From contig JASSKH010000003.1 of NCBI GenBank assembly GCA_031763025.1, forward strand, positions 15,930,992-15,994,991: a stretch of 64,000 nt of DNA. Reading direction: 5' to 3'. The translations under genes were made by a program, and so were the position numbers. A model generated the notes under the pieces. It worked only from the letters and a program-made list of their open reading frames with translations, ran no database searches and had not been told where the DNA came from. Below, one piece after another: positions 43,701-53,119 of this stretch. This DNA comes from Macrocystis pyrifera (taxonomy: Eukaryota > Sar > Phaeophyceae > Laminariales > Laminariaceae). Every line of letters starts with the position of its first letter. Within the stretch, counting starts at the first letter, position 1.

Positions 43701-46700
43701 CCTCGGGTCATGTACGTAGAATGGTTGAATTTTATTTTACACCTGGTTGTATGTTTGGGTTCGCGCGGCGGTTGCGCGGTGTCGCATTTTCTCGCTGTGA
43801 ACACACACCGTATGATGGTATAATGGCATAACGCTGCTTAGCAGCTCATAGATAGGTGTTACAGTAGGCCAGCTCGCTCGCTCGCTCGCTTACAGTCGTC
43901 TCTTAGCGGAAGGTCCGCATGTGCCAGCGCGGCGGACGTGCTGTAAATGTATAGTCCAGCATCGTTTCAGATGTTTGCGTTCGTTTCGTTCTATCATGTT
44001 TCATCTGTCGCACGTCTGGCATGATGGGCATGATGGTGGCACCGCGGGGCGCTGAAAGGGGGGTGCGCGCGACCACCCTGCCCCCCGATCTGGACCTATT
44101 CCCGTCATGATGATCGATCGCATGGTCAGGTAGTTTCAGCACTGACCACCGTGTAAACACGCATGGTACGTACCACTGTGGTCGCAAATATAAGGATCGT
44201 TTATACAATAATATGAATACCAATCGTTCCTTACATTTCCGCCCAGAGTGAAAGCGAACACCCCGGGGTAATTTTCCGACCTGATTTTCTTCGAAGCAAG
44301 GGGCACACCCTAAGTTAATCGGTGGCTTTATTGGGGACAAAACCGCTGAAAAAATGTGCCACTCTGTCCCGAAATAGAGTAGTTGTTTTGGTTTAAGAAT
44401 TAGTGTAGAACAGATCCTTATATAATGGGACATAGTGGTAAGCACTTTTCTCCCTAAAACGGAACTAAAACTATGAGCACCATTTTTGGTTTAACAATTA
44501 CTGTACTAGTGTAAAATCATTCCTTTTATCATTGAGAAAGTGGTTAATTATTTTGCGGGGGGCCATAGTAAACAGGACCTCTGGTACACACGAAAACCCA
44601 TATATTTACCTATTTTTGGCAACAATATTTGGTCCCATTTACTATGGTCCCCCGTAATACTGCTTTGTCCTAATAGGGTTAAGGGGCAAGATCCCGTGGA
44701 GATGTTTTCGTAGACGTACGTATGTAAGCGCTTGCACCCTCCCCGTTATCGAGAAAATCACCTTGGAAAATTCGTTCTAGGGGGTGTGTTATCTTATCTC
44801 CCTACTGTGATAAGTTCCATCACCCGTGTGATGCGGTACATGGGGTGCTGTAACTGGGTAGAGAAGGTCTCAACCATTGTCACCACTGTTTACCAGGTAC
44901 CTGTGGTGCCATACACAAGGCAACAACAATCCCGCGAGGTACCAAGAAAACCAAGAGAAAGTTTGGCCACGGACATCACCGCTGATTAAAAAGTACGCAG
45001 CGCTGTACAACTGCTGTGCAGATACACACCCTCGTACAAGATTTCCCTTCGGAGTGGCATGTAGCGATTAGACGGAAGGAGACTATACAAGGTGTCATTT
45101 AAGGTACTAGTTTTCGAAGTACAGCAGGTATCGTAGGTATGAAAATGTCCAAATCCAGCTGCACAAAGAAAGTTACGGTTATTGAGGTCTGATGTTTTGT
45201 AAACGTTCTCAGAGGGTGACCCAAGAGACATGCCACTGATACCTTTACTTATATGCTACTCGTTACTTCGCAGTCTCAGGTAGGTATGCATGTACCAGGT
45301 AATAATATGTACCAGGTATAATATTGTACGTGCAGTTGGGAGGAGACTGTATACTGCTGTGCTTGTAGGTATCCCGAAGCGGTACCAGGAATGATGCTGC
45401 CCAGAGGCACGCTGCGATATGGGTGCACCTACAGTAATATTTTCTGTGGCTGCTCACTTGAAGAGGTCCGTGTGTCACCCGCAACAGCTTCAAGAAAAGC
45501 GTGCGCTTTAGCCCGAACAAGCAACAATCCCATGGCCTGAGAGGCATACCTCGAAAAATAGTTGAAAAACCCCAAAAACGGTGTTTCTGCGTAGTGTTGT
45601 CAGCTAAGAAACCCCACCAGCCAGATTTTTTTGGGCCCAAAAAGTGGTCCACCCCGTATCGTAGCATGCATCTTGACCCTTACAGAACCGCAGTCCTGCT
45701 TTGGGGAAAAAGCACTCAAATTCCAGGTATTACGGGGGTCCATAGTTAGTAGGACCTATGGTATACATAATAACCTGTATATTTACCTATTTTTACTCAC
45801 AATATTTGGTCCTATTTACTATGGCCCCCCCGTAGCAGTTTGTCCCGCCTATTTACTGTGGCCCCCCGTAGTAGTTTGTCCCGACAGAAGGACTGCGATC
45901 TTGAAAGGGTTGATATTAATAGCATGCGAAGTAGTTACAGTCAAGAACATTATGCATGCAGTAGGTACGGGAATGGTACAACGCAAAAGAAAAAATTGGA
46001 AAGCCCCATATGTTTTTTTTTTTAGTCCCGGACAGGGGGGTGCACTAAAATCAGGTAGAAACAAAACGCTTCTGCATTTTGTTTTTCGAAAGAGGAGTAA
46101 TGTTTTGATTTTTTTGTTTTTTTTTTTCGAAGGAGTGCCAGCTATTCGTCGTGCTGCTTGCTGTTGGTTCTCGTGGGTGATGTTCTGTGTCTGCTTGTTC
46201 TCAACCCTCGCCAACATTGCTGCTGTTTTCGCAGCGTAGATTTTGCTGTATACTCATGCCACACCGTGTAGATTGTTGTTTCGTTTGTATTTCTGACGAT
46301 AATCCCAACTCGCGTACTCGTGGTTCTGGTTTCAATTCCGACGTGGTGACGACTGTGCGTCCGTTCTCTCTTTTCTTTTTTATTTCGTGCACCCCTGCGT
46401 ATATATACTTACCAGTACTAAATTAAAAAAAACATACCTGTTATACTCTTCGAAGTATTTGTTTAGGTATTCCTGCTTGATTTTTCCAAAATTGCCTCAT
46501 TTCGGGGGACAGACTAGTAGTAGTAGTAGATTATTAGTATCCCTTACACCTACAGTAGTATTATAAGCGACTTCTCAACGCGCTGCTCGCTTGCCGTCGC
46601 TGTGACTCGGCTCTCTTTGCTTGCTTGATTGATTACTCGATTGCTTGCTTGCTTGTGTTGTGCTCTTATGTACGCGTGTGTCACAGCCAGCGGAGCCACA

Positions 46701-47204
46701 GCCGACCTGACGTTGGAGCTGGTGTACAAGGGATACTCCCTCGCCGACTACCGCGCCGCAGCGGCCGACCCCGACTACCGCATCGTCCCGCCCGTCTGGA
46801 GCGACCTCACCTCCAACCCCGACCACCTCCCACCTCTGGGCGCGAAAACCACTACCGGGCGACCGAAGCAGGGGGGGTCACACAAAAGAGCGCGCATCGA
46901 GTCTGACGACAAGCAGAACGCTACTCCGTCAGTGCGCATCGAGTCCGACGAGAAACCGAGCGCTTCGTCGAACACTTGCTTCGCCGTCGGCAACGCGGCC
47001 GGTGATGTCAGACGCACACGAGGCGGCGCGGGCGCCTCGGCGGCCGGGGGGGGGGGTGCAGGCGGGAGGGAGGGGGGGAGGGCAGCCAGCGTGACGAGCC
47101 TGTCGAAAGGAAATGGGTCTGTTGACGGCCATGCGTCATCGCCAGCGGTCTGTGACGCCGTTAAGTCGCACTATTTATTACCCGCCTTCAAGGAAAACGC
47201 GTAG
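27310..47204 (+). CDS. MULE/FAR1-type transposase-like protein, 7 exons
   Basis: Predicted 711-residue protein. Exons: 27310-27954, 36652-36732, 39636-39962, 42145-42363, 42678-42835, 43132-43319, 46687-47204; all junction phases agree and no stop interrupts the frame. Order of domains: N-terminal Cys/His DNA-binding region of the MuDR/FAR1 type (residues ~40-130); a short WDEDGHFVRCF segment; MULE catalytic region with candidate acidic residues D247 (in ALDAASF), D316 (in CFTDKPKG) and E415 (in TSNTAESLN); a SWIM zinc finger with C519-x-C521 and C531-x-H533; and a basic C-terminal tail with GRPKQ. It may be an autonomous Mutator-like element or a domesticated, FAR1-like regulator. Seven exons over 20 kb with intact coding favour a host-type gene. 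The start is the first ATG in the exon 1 frame. I found no terminal inverted repeats by eye. Confidence 0.85.
28683..28740 (+). repeat. (CAG)n microsatellite in MULE intron 1
   Basis: About 19 CAG units, giving a poly-Gln open frame (28531-29202). More CAG-rich sequence follows to 28975. Treated as intronic repeat, since neighbouring MULE exons join without it. Confidence 0.75.
29100..30610. other. Unassigned coding-like stretch in MULE intron 1
   Basis: Several medium open frames on both strands (for example 29440-29637 plus, 29367-29741 minus, 29887-30150 plus) abut each other with changes of frame. There is a plausible acceptor at TTTGTGGCAG (29449). I recognise none of them and cannot build a continuous gene. 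Could be a decayed element or an unrecognised nested gene. Confidence 0.3.
30611..34050. other. MULE intron 1, no further gene
   Basis: AT/GC-mixed intronic sequence with scattered TACCWGGTA palindromes (31960, 32305, 33068, 33216). No domain-bearing frame. Confidence 0.5.
34051..34810. repeat. Degenerate GAGTACT/CAGTACT-rich array
   Basis: Repeated blocks such as CGAGTACTCGCAGTATTCCG and TTGTACTGCGGATA recur with drift over about 750 bp. They make long open frames on both strands (34036-34707 plus, 34017-34718 minus). The mirrored frames and the repetitiveness argue for an old tandem array, not a gene. Confidence 0.6.
34811..36651. other. MULE intron 1, 3' part
   Basis: Contains a short duplication (GATGATAGGGCTGTCGACAC and GATGACAGGGCTGTCGACAC near 35603-35645), a TAC/ACT-rich stretch (36150-36290) and two C-runs. 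No gene recognised. The intron ends in CTTCTCCTGCAG. Confidence 0.55.
37795..38240 (+). mobile_element. C-tailed SINE (S6), 5' truncated
   Basis: From a T-run and GGCGGTTACCACGGCTGGCG through GGATGCAGCTCACCCTCCAT to GATAATGAGTACACCCCC. Closest to S5. Lies in MULE intron 2. Confidence 0.78.
38666..38776. mobile_element. TA-MITE copy 14, diverged
   Basis: TTACGGGGGAACCTATTAAT ... GGTGCCCCGCAG. TA flanks kept; the most diverged copy in the window. Confidence 0.65.
38780..39635. other. MULE intron 2, 3' part
   Basis: A 215-codon minus-strand open frame (38918-39565) has no recognisable domain. The intron ends in a 50-bp pyrimidine tract before exon 3. Confidence 0.5.
39636..39962 (+). CDS. MULE-like gene exon 3 (catalytic core)
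   Basis: 109 residues covering the first two acidic residues of the MULE domain: ALDAASFKDKWKGVF matches the family's LDGTFLKGKYKGVL-type motif, and TCFTDKPKG matches its SDRQKGL-type motif. RRCVAH at the end resembles the conserved C-x2-H motif. The acceptor follows a long pyrimidine tract (GTCCCAG); donor CCG|GTGAGT. Confidence 0.88.
40053..40159. mobile_element. TA-MITE copy 15 (MULE intron 3)
   Basis: TAACGGGGGACCGCAG ... GTCCCCCCGTAG with TA flanks, 90 bp after exon 3. Confidence 0.75.
40160..40275 (+). repeat. Dispersed repeat; empty site for a SINE insertion
   Basis: AGTGACTCAGATCCGGGATC ... CTGCTCCCCCGTCTACACTA matches 63700-63850, where a SINE tail is inserted at the C-run. This copy shows the uninterrupted sequence with five C. 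Confidence 0.7.
40321..40745. repeat. Microsatellites (GT)n and (AT/AC)n
   Basis: (GT)n at about 40325-40346 followed by a T-run, and TATA/CATA repeats at 40690-40742. Otherwise featureless MULE intron 3. Confidence 0.7.
41081..41180. mobile_element. Small palindromic MITE copy 2
   Basis: GTGCCGCCGTCCCGTGTTGG, GGATTTGACTGG, then CCCAAAACGAGACTGCAGTC. Ends mirror each other. Confidence 0.7.
41297..41402. mobile_element. TA-MITE copy 16
   Basis: TCACGGGGAACCATGG ... GGCCCCCCGGTAA, TA flanks; moderately diverged. Confidence 0.75.
42145..42363 (+). CDS. MULE-like gene exon 4 (third acidic residue)
   Basis: 73 residues, phase 0 at both ends. Shows the family pattern of an alpha-helical stretch (EAAKAATKAGFEKHV), a conserved Trp (HRSWANY) and TTSNTAESLNN, whose Glu is the likely third catalytic acid. 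Acceptor TTTTCGCAG; donor GAG|GTGCGA. Confidence 0.88.
42424..42585 (+). repeat. GATCTA-rich dispersed repeat, copy 2
   Basis: Shares TTGCCGTTGTGAGAGGTTGT and GCAGGATCTGCC with the copies at 11874 and 47505. Lies in MULE intron 4. Confidence 0.68.
43132..43319 (+). CDS. MULE-like gene exon 6 (SWIM zinc finger)
   Basis: Encodes YDCTCGWCLRWKMPCRH, a SWIM-type zinc finger (CxC...CxH) that follows the transposase domain in MULE and FAR1 proteins. The acceptor is CACGACAG. The donor chosen is GCGAAAG|GTGACA (phase 1), which fits the last exon. A further in-frame run after it is judged intronic. Confidence 0.82.
43868..44540. other. MULE intron 6, 5' part, no gene
   Basis: A minus-strand open frame of 180 codons (43903-44445) has no recognised motif. 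Short (GCTC)n at 43872-43890. Confidence 0.5.
44552..44657. mobile_element. TA-MITE copy 17
   Basis: TTTGCGGGGGGCCATAG ... GGTCCCCCGTAA; the left end has one extra base. Followed by the GGGGTGTGTTATC repeat at 44778-44845. Confidence 0.75.
45682..45911. mobile_element. Palindromic MITE copy split by a TA-MITE
   Basis: Left half CCGCAGTCCTGCTTTGGGG ... AAATTCCAGG, right half TTTGTCCCGACAGAAGGACTG. TA-MITE copy 18 (45730 to about 45836) lies between. A second partial TA-MITE end (CTATTTACTGTGGCCCCCCG) is repeated just after it. Confidence 0.65.
45730..45836. mobile_element. TA-MITE copy 18
   Basis: TTACGGGGGTCCATAG ... GGCCCCCCCGTAG, inserted in the small palindromic MITE. The right end is followed by a short direct duplication of itself. 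Confidence 0.75.
46687..47204 (+). CDS. MULE-like gene exon 7 (C-terminus)
   Basis: Encodes LELVYKGYSLADYRAA, like the post-SWIM region of MULE proteins, then the GRPKQ motif and a low-complexity Gly/Ala/Ser tail. Two in-frame acceptors 15 bp apart (46687 and 46702, both CACAG|CC) are possible. A short internal repeat, RIESDDK then RIESDEK, lies just after GRPKQ. Stop TAG at 47202-47204. Confidence 0.8.
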
Positions 47205-48899
47205 ATATGGCTGTTGCGAGAAACACGCCGTTGGATTTTGATACCCCCCCCCAGATTTAGCTGTCGTATCTACGACAAGACGGTACATCACGCGAGCCTA
47301 TTTTTTCGCCGTCATTACGTAGACATCTCTGCTCGCGAGGACCTTCGCAAGGTGAGCAGGCCTAGAGTCGGGACGCGCGCGGCTTGGCTGCAATCGCTCG
47401 GGAAGAGGCGTTTGGCTTCTTGTTGTGTAGGCGTTGGACGGCCGTTGCGGTAGAGTTGCGAAGGGTTCACACCTCGAACAGGTCATCTAGCAGATCATCA
47501 GCTCCCACAGTTCACGATCTAGATATTTCAGGGCAGATAGATGTATCCCTGATCTGTATGATCTATGGGATCTGTAGTTCATGTTGCCGGATGGGAGCCG
47601 TATAGCCTGCATGATCTATTGATAGCACATATTTCCTGGGTTGGGATCTGTACTGTACAGATAGATCCTGCACAATCTGTCACAACAGCAGGTTAGGAAC
47701 TGCTAGATGATCTATCTGTAGATGATCTATATGATCTAGATCTGTGCGAGATGTGGAAGGGTTGCTGTGTTTTTCAGTGCAGCTGCCCGGACAGCAGTTC
47801 GTACGTAGCAGTGCAGTAGTAGGCTGGTGGCTTAGTTGTGTGGGCCGGCACGAACACAGGTAGCAGCAGTCGAGGCGTTTATGAGGGTTGGCTTGTTGTG
47901 TGGGACGCCATTGTATATTTTTTTGCACAGCAGCAAGTAGCAGTAGAGAGGCGTCCGTATGTTTTTGGTTCCTTGCGCGGTTCTTTCGTGCGAGACTGCC
48001 CGCATAGCGCGGTGAACGGCAGCAACAGTATAAGCGTGAAGGGGGTATTAGTTTTTTGTCCGTTGTATTTTGGTGTGGAACTGCACTCACGCACATTGGA
48101 TGGCAACACCAGTCGAGGCGTACAATGGCGTTGGCTGTTTGCCGTGGGACATGGCAGTATAGTTTTTGCCGGTGCGCTTGTGCTACCGTACGCATCAGCG
48201 CTTCGAAAGGGTTAAGCGTGATGATAGCAGTGCTGCGCTACGTTCTCTCGCTCATAGCGCATGGCAGTACTGCTTACTATACCGACGTTGAGGCAGTACG
48301 TCGTACCAAGTCAGGAGAGGCTCCCCTCGCGGCCTTTCCTAGGTTACGACTGGCGGACTTGGTCACACCTTACGCTCGCGGCTTCTTCTATTGATAGACG
48401 GCAGAAGGATAATATTATGGGGGTTGCCATTTTCGATGGTGGCTAGCTTTCGCATTCCTTCTGATGTCGAGCATGGATTTCACGAGTGGTGGCTTGGTTT
48501 CCTCAGCCTTTTCGTGCGGTCCGACAAAACGTCAGGCGCTTTTCGCATAATGTATGCGGAATTTCGGACATAATGCTCTGCTGTCGTGCCGCTGGTACTA
48601 CTGTCGTGCTTTTGGATTGTTTTCGCGCCCCTAGACGGCGTTTAGTGTGGGGGGAGTGGGATGTGTTGTCACACAGGTATGTACAAATATGTTACGGGTA
48701 ACGCGAGAAAAACGACTAGTTTCTGCCGTTTCCGCTGTTTTCAGCTACGAAAACCCTAGTGCTGGGGAGTTTTAGCGGCGGGTGCATGGGAAGGGTCCCC
48801 CCTCTGGATCTTTCTCTTCCGTTGACTCGCATGTACTATATATAGTCCATGCACTATGATCAAGTAAAACATACGTCTGCGATAGAGCGGGTGTATGCA
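47205..48899. other. Intergenic, includes GATCTA-rich repeat copy 3
   Basis: Bases 47505-47755 are a reverse-strand copy of the GATCTA-rich repeat (TCCTGCACAATCTGTCACAA). A possible splice donor (CGCAAG|GTGAGC, 47351) after a short open frame has no partner. No gene recognised. Confidence 0.55.
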
Positions 48900-49110
48900 C
48901 AATTGGACGCGAGTCGAGAAGGGAAGAAAATGCTGAGCTTTTCTCGTGATGAAAATGAAGGCGTGCGTCGTAGTGGGGAAGGGGGAGGAGCGCCCGCTAG
49001 ATGTGACCCAATGGTTGATCGGAGTTACGACAGGGAGGGAGCTGGAGAAGTAGGAGAATTGTAATAGATGGGATGAGGAGAAAGAAATAAAATATGATGT
49101 CTTGAACCTG
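48900..49110 (+). repeat. Uninterrupted copy of the 2490-2930 repeat
   Basis: GGACGCGAGTCGAGAAGGG, GTGACCCAATGGTTGATCGG and TAATAGATGGGATG. One open frame runs through most of it (48849-49064), which hints at a transposon coding relic. Confidence 0.6.
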
Positions 49111-51413
49111 GAACATAAACGTCCGGTATCCGCTTTTGTATAATGTCTAATCTAAAAAGCAGAATTGAGAACAGAGCTACACCATGAAGGACCTGAGCAA
49201 CGCTCGGCCTTGCACAAGCATGCCTCGTATTCGCGTCGTACACATCTGTGGTGGTTTTATCTTGTGGGTGCAATTCGTGATCCGGGTATCTTCATGCACG
49301 TACGTCAATTTCTTGGTCCACAGACAGTACATAAGTGTATTTTTTTCAGTTGGGAAGAGTGGGTTTCCAATGTAGATTGATGCGTTTCCGTAGTACAAGG
49401 CACGCCACGTCATTTTTCCGTTACCTCAAACGTTACTGTTACTCGCTGCCAAATGCAGTTCCCCTCGAGTTACGGATACCCCCGCAATGAACATTCCTGG
49501 TTCCAATCCCTGAATTCAGACATAGCGACCAACACAATGGTTGGTAACTTTTTTGGTGTTATCGGTTATCGACCGTCCACGAGCAGCGTGAGCGAGCGCC
49601 CAGCAGTACACGGTTAGGACCATGTTGCCCCCGTGCGGTGCGACTCCTAGTCCAGTAACTCGAGACACCTATAAAGTAATTGAACCACATCTCCCAATTA
49701 CGCAGTGGCCGTTGGTGGAATTGATTGTCACTTTTCGTGGTCAATTTTTCGCTCTTGAAAGTCCCACCAGGGTCAAGGCCACGGCGGAACTCTCAGGAAA
49801 AGCCGCATCCATTTTACCTCGACCCACAATCCATTAACTTCCGCTCTTGACCCATATCACTACACTCACTCACTCACTCAACTCACTCACTAATTCGATC
49901 ATTCGTTCACTCAGTTCGACCGAATTTGACCACCGCAGCACCCCAAAGTCGAGGTGTAGATCTCCGTTGAGAGAAGTAAGTGCGCACGGCTACGTAATCT
50001 GGAGAGAAATCATGAGCTGTTTGTTGTACTGGAGATGACAACCCTACAGCAGTAATAACCTGATGCACACGCTCTCTGCTAATTCCTACCCAAGGCAAGA
50101 ACCGAGCCAAGTCCGGGTGCAGCGTGTGTCCAAAATCGGCGGAGCTTACCGCACCGAAAATATATACATAAATATTAGATTCACCCTAAACCCGGGGACG
50201 GGGGGCGGAGAAGACCCTCCGTGGCCCTTAAACTATTATACCTAGGTTCAAGGCTTATCACGGTATATCGACGGGACGGGAGCGATGGTAACGGCGGGAC
50301 GGGACGAGACGGCAAAACCGTCAACCGTCGTCTCGTCGGCAAATTATCTATCCATCGTCACTTACCGTCCCGTCCCGTCACCAAACTCTGCCCCGTTGTG
50401 CTTTACCGGCCCGTTCCGTCCAGAAAACCACTCCCGGTTACAATACCGTGCCGTCCCATTGATTAAATCACTCCCGCTGTCCATTTCCGTCCGGTCGCGT
50501 CGAGATACTGTTATTTACCGTCCCGTCCAATCATCCAAATCTGCACTACCGCCGACAAATCTTGTCCAAAATTTCACGCCTGCCCGTTGTTTTTTTCCCA
50601 TCCATCCCTACCAAGATATTACGAATTTCCGAGTTTCAAAATTTCAAAATATTTTTTTTTATGCGTACAAAAATCCGTTGTATTTCTTATTTTTCACAGC
50701 AGACATGCTGATAGTCACGTGAAATTGAAATTACGAATTGACGAAATCACGAAAACATAAAAACTTAAAAATATTGAATGGTTAAAAATTAATAACAATC
50801 AAATCAGAACTCATGAATCTGTATCAATTCTCATATTTCCAGTGTCAACATCAACACCCACAAACAGCTGCCCCACCCACCGCACAAAGACCACATCACA
50901 CACCGAATACCTCTACAGCAACGACACCAAAATGCCGTTTTTTTTTTACCGTCCCGTCCCGTCGCAAAGACAAAATCCATTGTACTGCTGTACCGTCCTG
51001 TCCCGTCGTGAAAATCTACCCCGTTGAAATTTACCGTCCAGCCTAATTGAGAAATTGTCCACCCTCTGCCCCGTCCCGTTTCGTTCCGCCAACTAAATTT
51101 TGTCGTCACTGTTTTACCGTCCCGTCTTAAACTTATTTTCCTCCAAACAGGCCAAAACAGTCCCGTCTCGATTGTCAGTCACCGTGATGCGCCTTGCTTA
51201 GTTTGCCGTCAGTGTCAGCTGTCGCTTTCAGGCATATAGAAGGCGAGCTTGCCTGCTCCTCGAACCGCCAAAATCACGCGTGTACCGATCCGCGCCCGAT
51301 CGAAGACGCGGCGATCACTCGAACAGACAGACCCAACAATAACAAAAGCACACACGAAGCATCCGACGCGATTGTGAGCAGGAACCTTTCGTTGCAGCAT
51401 ATTGAAACGGTCA
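49111..51413. other. Intergenic, degenerate (CCGTCC)n region, STK19 3' flank
   Basis: Bases 50260-51140 are full of drifting TACCGTCCCGTCC units in both orientations. The rest is featureless. The STK19-like 3' UTR and polyadenylation site should be just below 51414. Confidence 0.55.
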
Positions 51414-51635
51414 CTATTGCGCGAGCCTGAGAAATGCCCCCGAAGGTGTTTCCAACTCCCGAATCATGCCCAGTCCAAGCAGGTCCCTGACGTGAAAGCT
51501 GATTGGCAGCCCAGTGGCCTTGGCGGGGTTCTTAGCCTCCAGCGCCGCGCGGCGCATCTCCTTGTATCGCGTGCGCTTGAGTGCGCCCACGATGGCTTTT
51601 CGGCCGCGGCTGATTGACGTGATGACCTTGCCGAG
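51414..51635 (-). CDS. STK19: STK19 homologue, last exon
   Basis: 74 codons with the most conserved part of the family: the helix-rich [17 protein letters not shown], then [16 protein letters not shown] and the end SGAFLRLAQ. Acceptor GCTGCAG, phase 0. It carries none of the low-complexity inserts seen in exons 1 and 3. Confidence 0.9.
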   Translation of the reverse strand, partial: LGKVITSISRGRKAIVGALKRTRYKEMRRAALEAKNPAKATGLPISFHVRDLLGLGMIRELETPSGAFLRLAQ

Positions 51636-53085
51636 CTGCAGCGCAACGCAAAGCGATTCATACAGCATGGAACGAAAGCAAAAAGGCAACGCAAAGCGGC
51701 ACAATCCCAATCGCACCCGAAAAGGGTAGGCAACACGAAACGGAAAAATAACAAAAACAAGAACATGAGCAACAACAACAAGAGCATGGGAACGAAAGGA
51801 AAAAAGAGCAAAATAACAGGGGACGAGAAAAGGAATAAGGGAGCGTTGAGTATGACAAAAAAAAGTGCAGCTGACAGAAACGTGCGTTGGTTTCCCATTC
51901 GTATACCCGTCCGTACACAACAACTTTTAGCATTGTCCGTGTTTGTTCCCAATCGTATACGTACCTGGTACACACTTTCAGCAGTGCCCAAAATAAAAGG
52001 GAACACGCAGCAATCTGCGCCCTATCGATTGAGTACGTGGACACGCCTCCTTCCTGCAGACTATTCATCCATTCATCCGCCCGTCCATCTTCCCGTCCAT
52101 CCGTCCATCCATCCACCACAGGCGGACAAAATTGCACGTACGTGCAAGGCTCTTCACATTTGCACGTAAACTCAATACGGTTGAATGTAGAGCAGGAGTT
52201 GTTGTAGATTTGTATGGCTGACATGGTACAAAATGGGATCGGGGTGCCAGGTGGGTTTCCGGCGGCTCCTGCGGAGGGCTGGTTATATTTCTGCACCACT
52301 AACTGGGAGCAGGGTGCCAAATTGGATAGGCCCACTGCGGGGTCAAGGTACCAAACGGGAACAGGGTGTCAGGTGGTATAAAAAATACTTGCAAAACCAA
52401 GAACTTTGCACGCACGTGCATTTTCTCCGCTCTTGTCCATCCACCCACCCATCCATCCATGCATCCATCCATCCATCCATCCATGCAGAAAAAACGACAC
52501 ATGGTACACACAAAAAACATCCCGCACAAACGTCCGCCTACCTGAGGCATGGAAAACCAGTAGGCCTCTTCGCGGCCAACGTCCCGTCGCGGCAGCAAGA
52601 AGCCGGCGCGGACTAACTTGCTGCACAATCGGGGAGGGGAGGGGGGACGAGGGGGGCAGACACAATCCATAACAAAATGCGCAAAAATTTGCAACGGGGG
52701 GAGCGGATGGTGATCCCGGTCAGTACACACGAAGTTCGGTACTTCGTACCTGGTACGAAGTGAATTAGTTAGCATGTGTCTGGTTATAAGGAGGTAAAAC
52801 CGAGGGAGCGAAGTGACAGGCCGTTTTTTTTTTTTTGCCTTTTGAGGAAAAAAATCCTCTTCATACCGGGGTGCGTACAGGCTTTTCCATTATTTCATCA
52901 GTCTGTCTGCGTTTTTTTTTTTTCGCATCATCGTTGATTGCGAGAGCTGTACGAGGCCGAAATCCACAAAAAGCGGGCGAGGACGGGCTAACGCGTGGAA
53001 CAAGCTCCGTCGCACGCCTTCTCGAGGTGGTAGAGGTCGGTGGGCTGCTTGTGGTTTCGTTAACCCCCCCCCCCCTATAATGAGT

Positions 53086-53119
<34 letters not shown>

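Noticed and set aside
47214..47453. Extra exon after the MULE-like gene
   Set aside because: A donor (GCAAG|GTGAGC) exists, but there is no start, acceptor partner or homology; the MULE frame already ends at 47204.
49490..49520. Second tRNA B-box (GGTTCCAATCCC)
   Set aside because: No A-box at the right distance and no cloverleaf arms.
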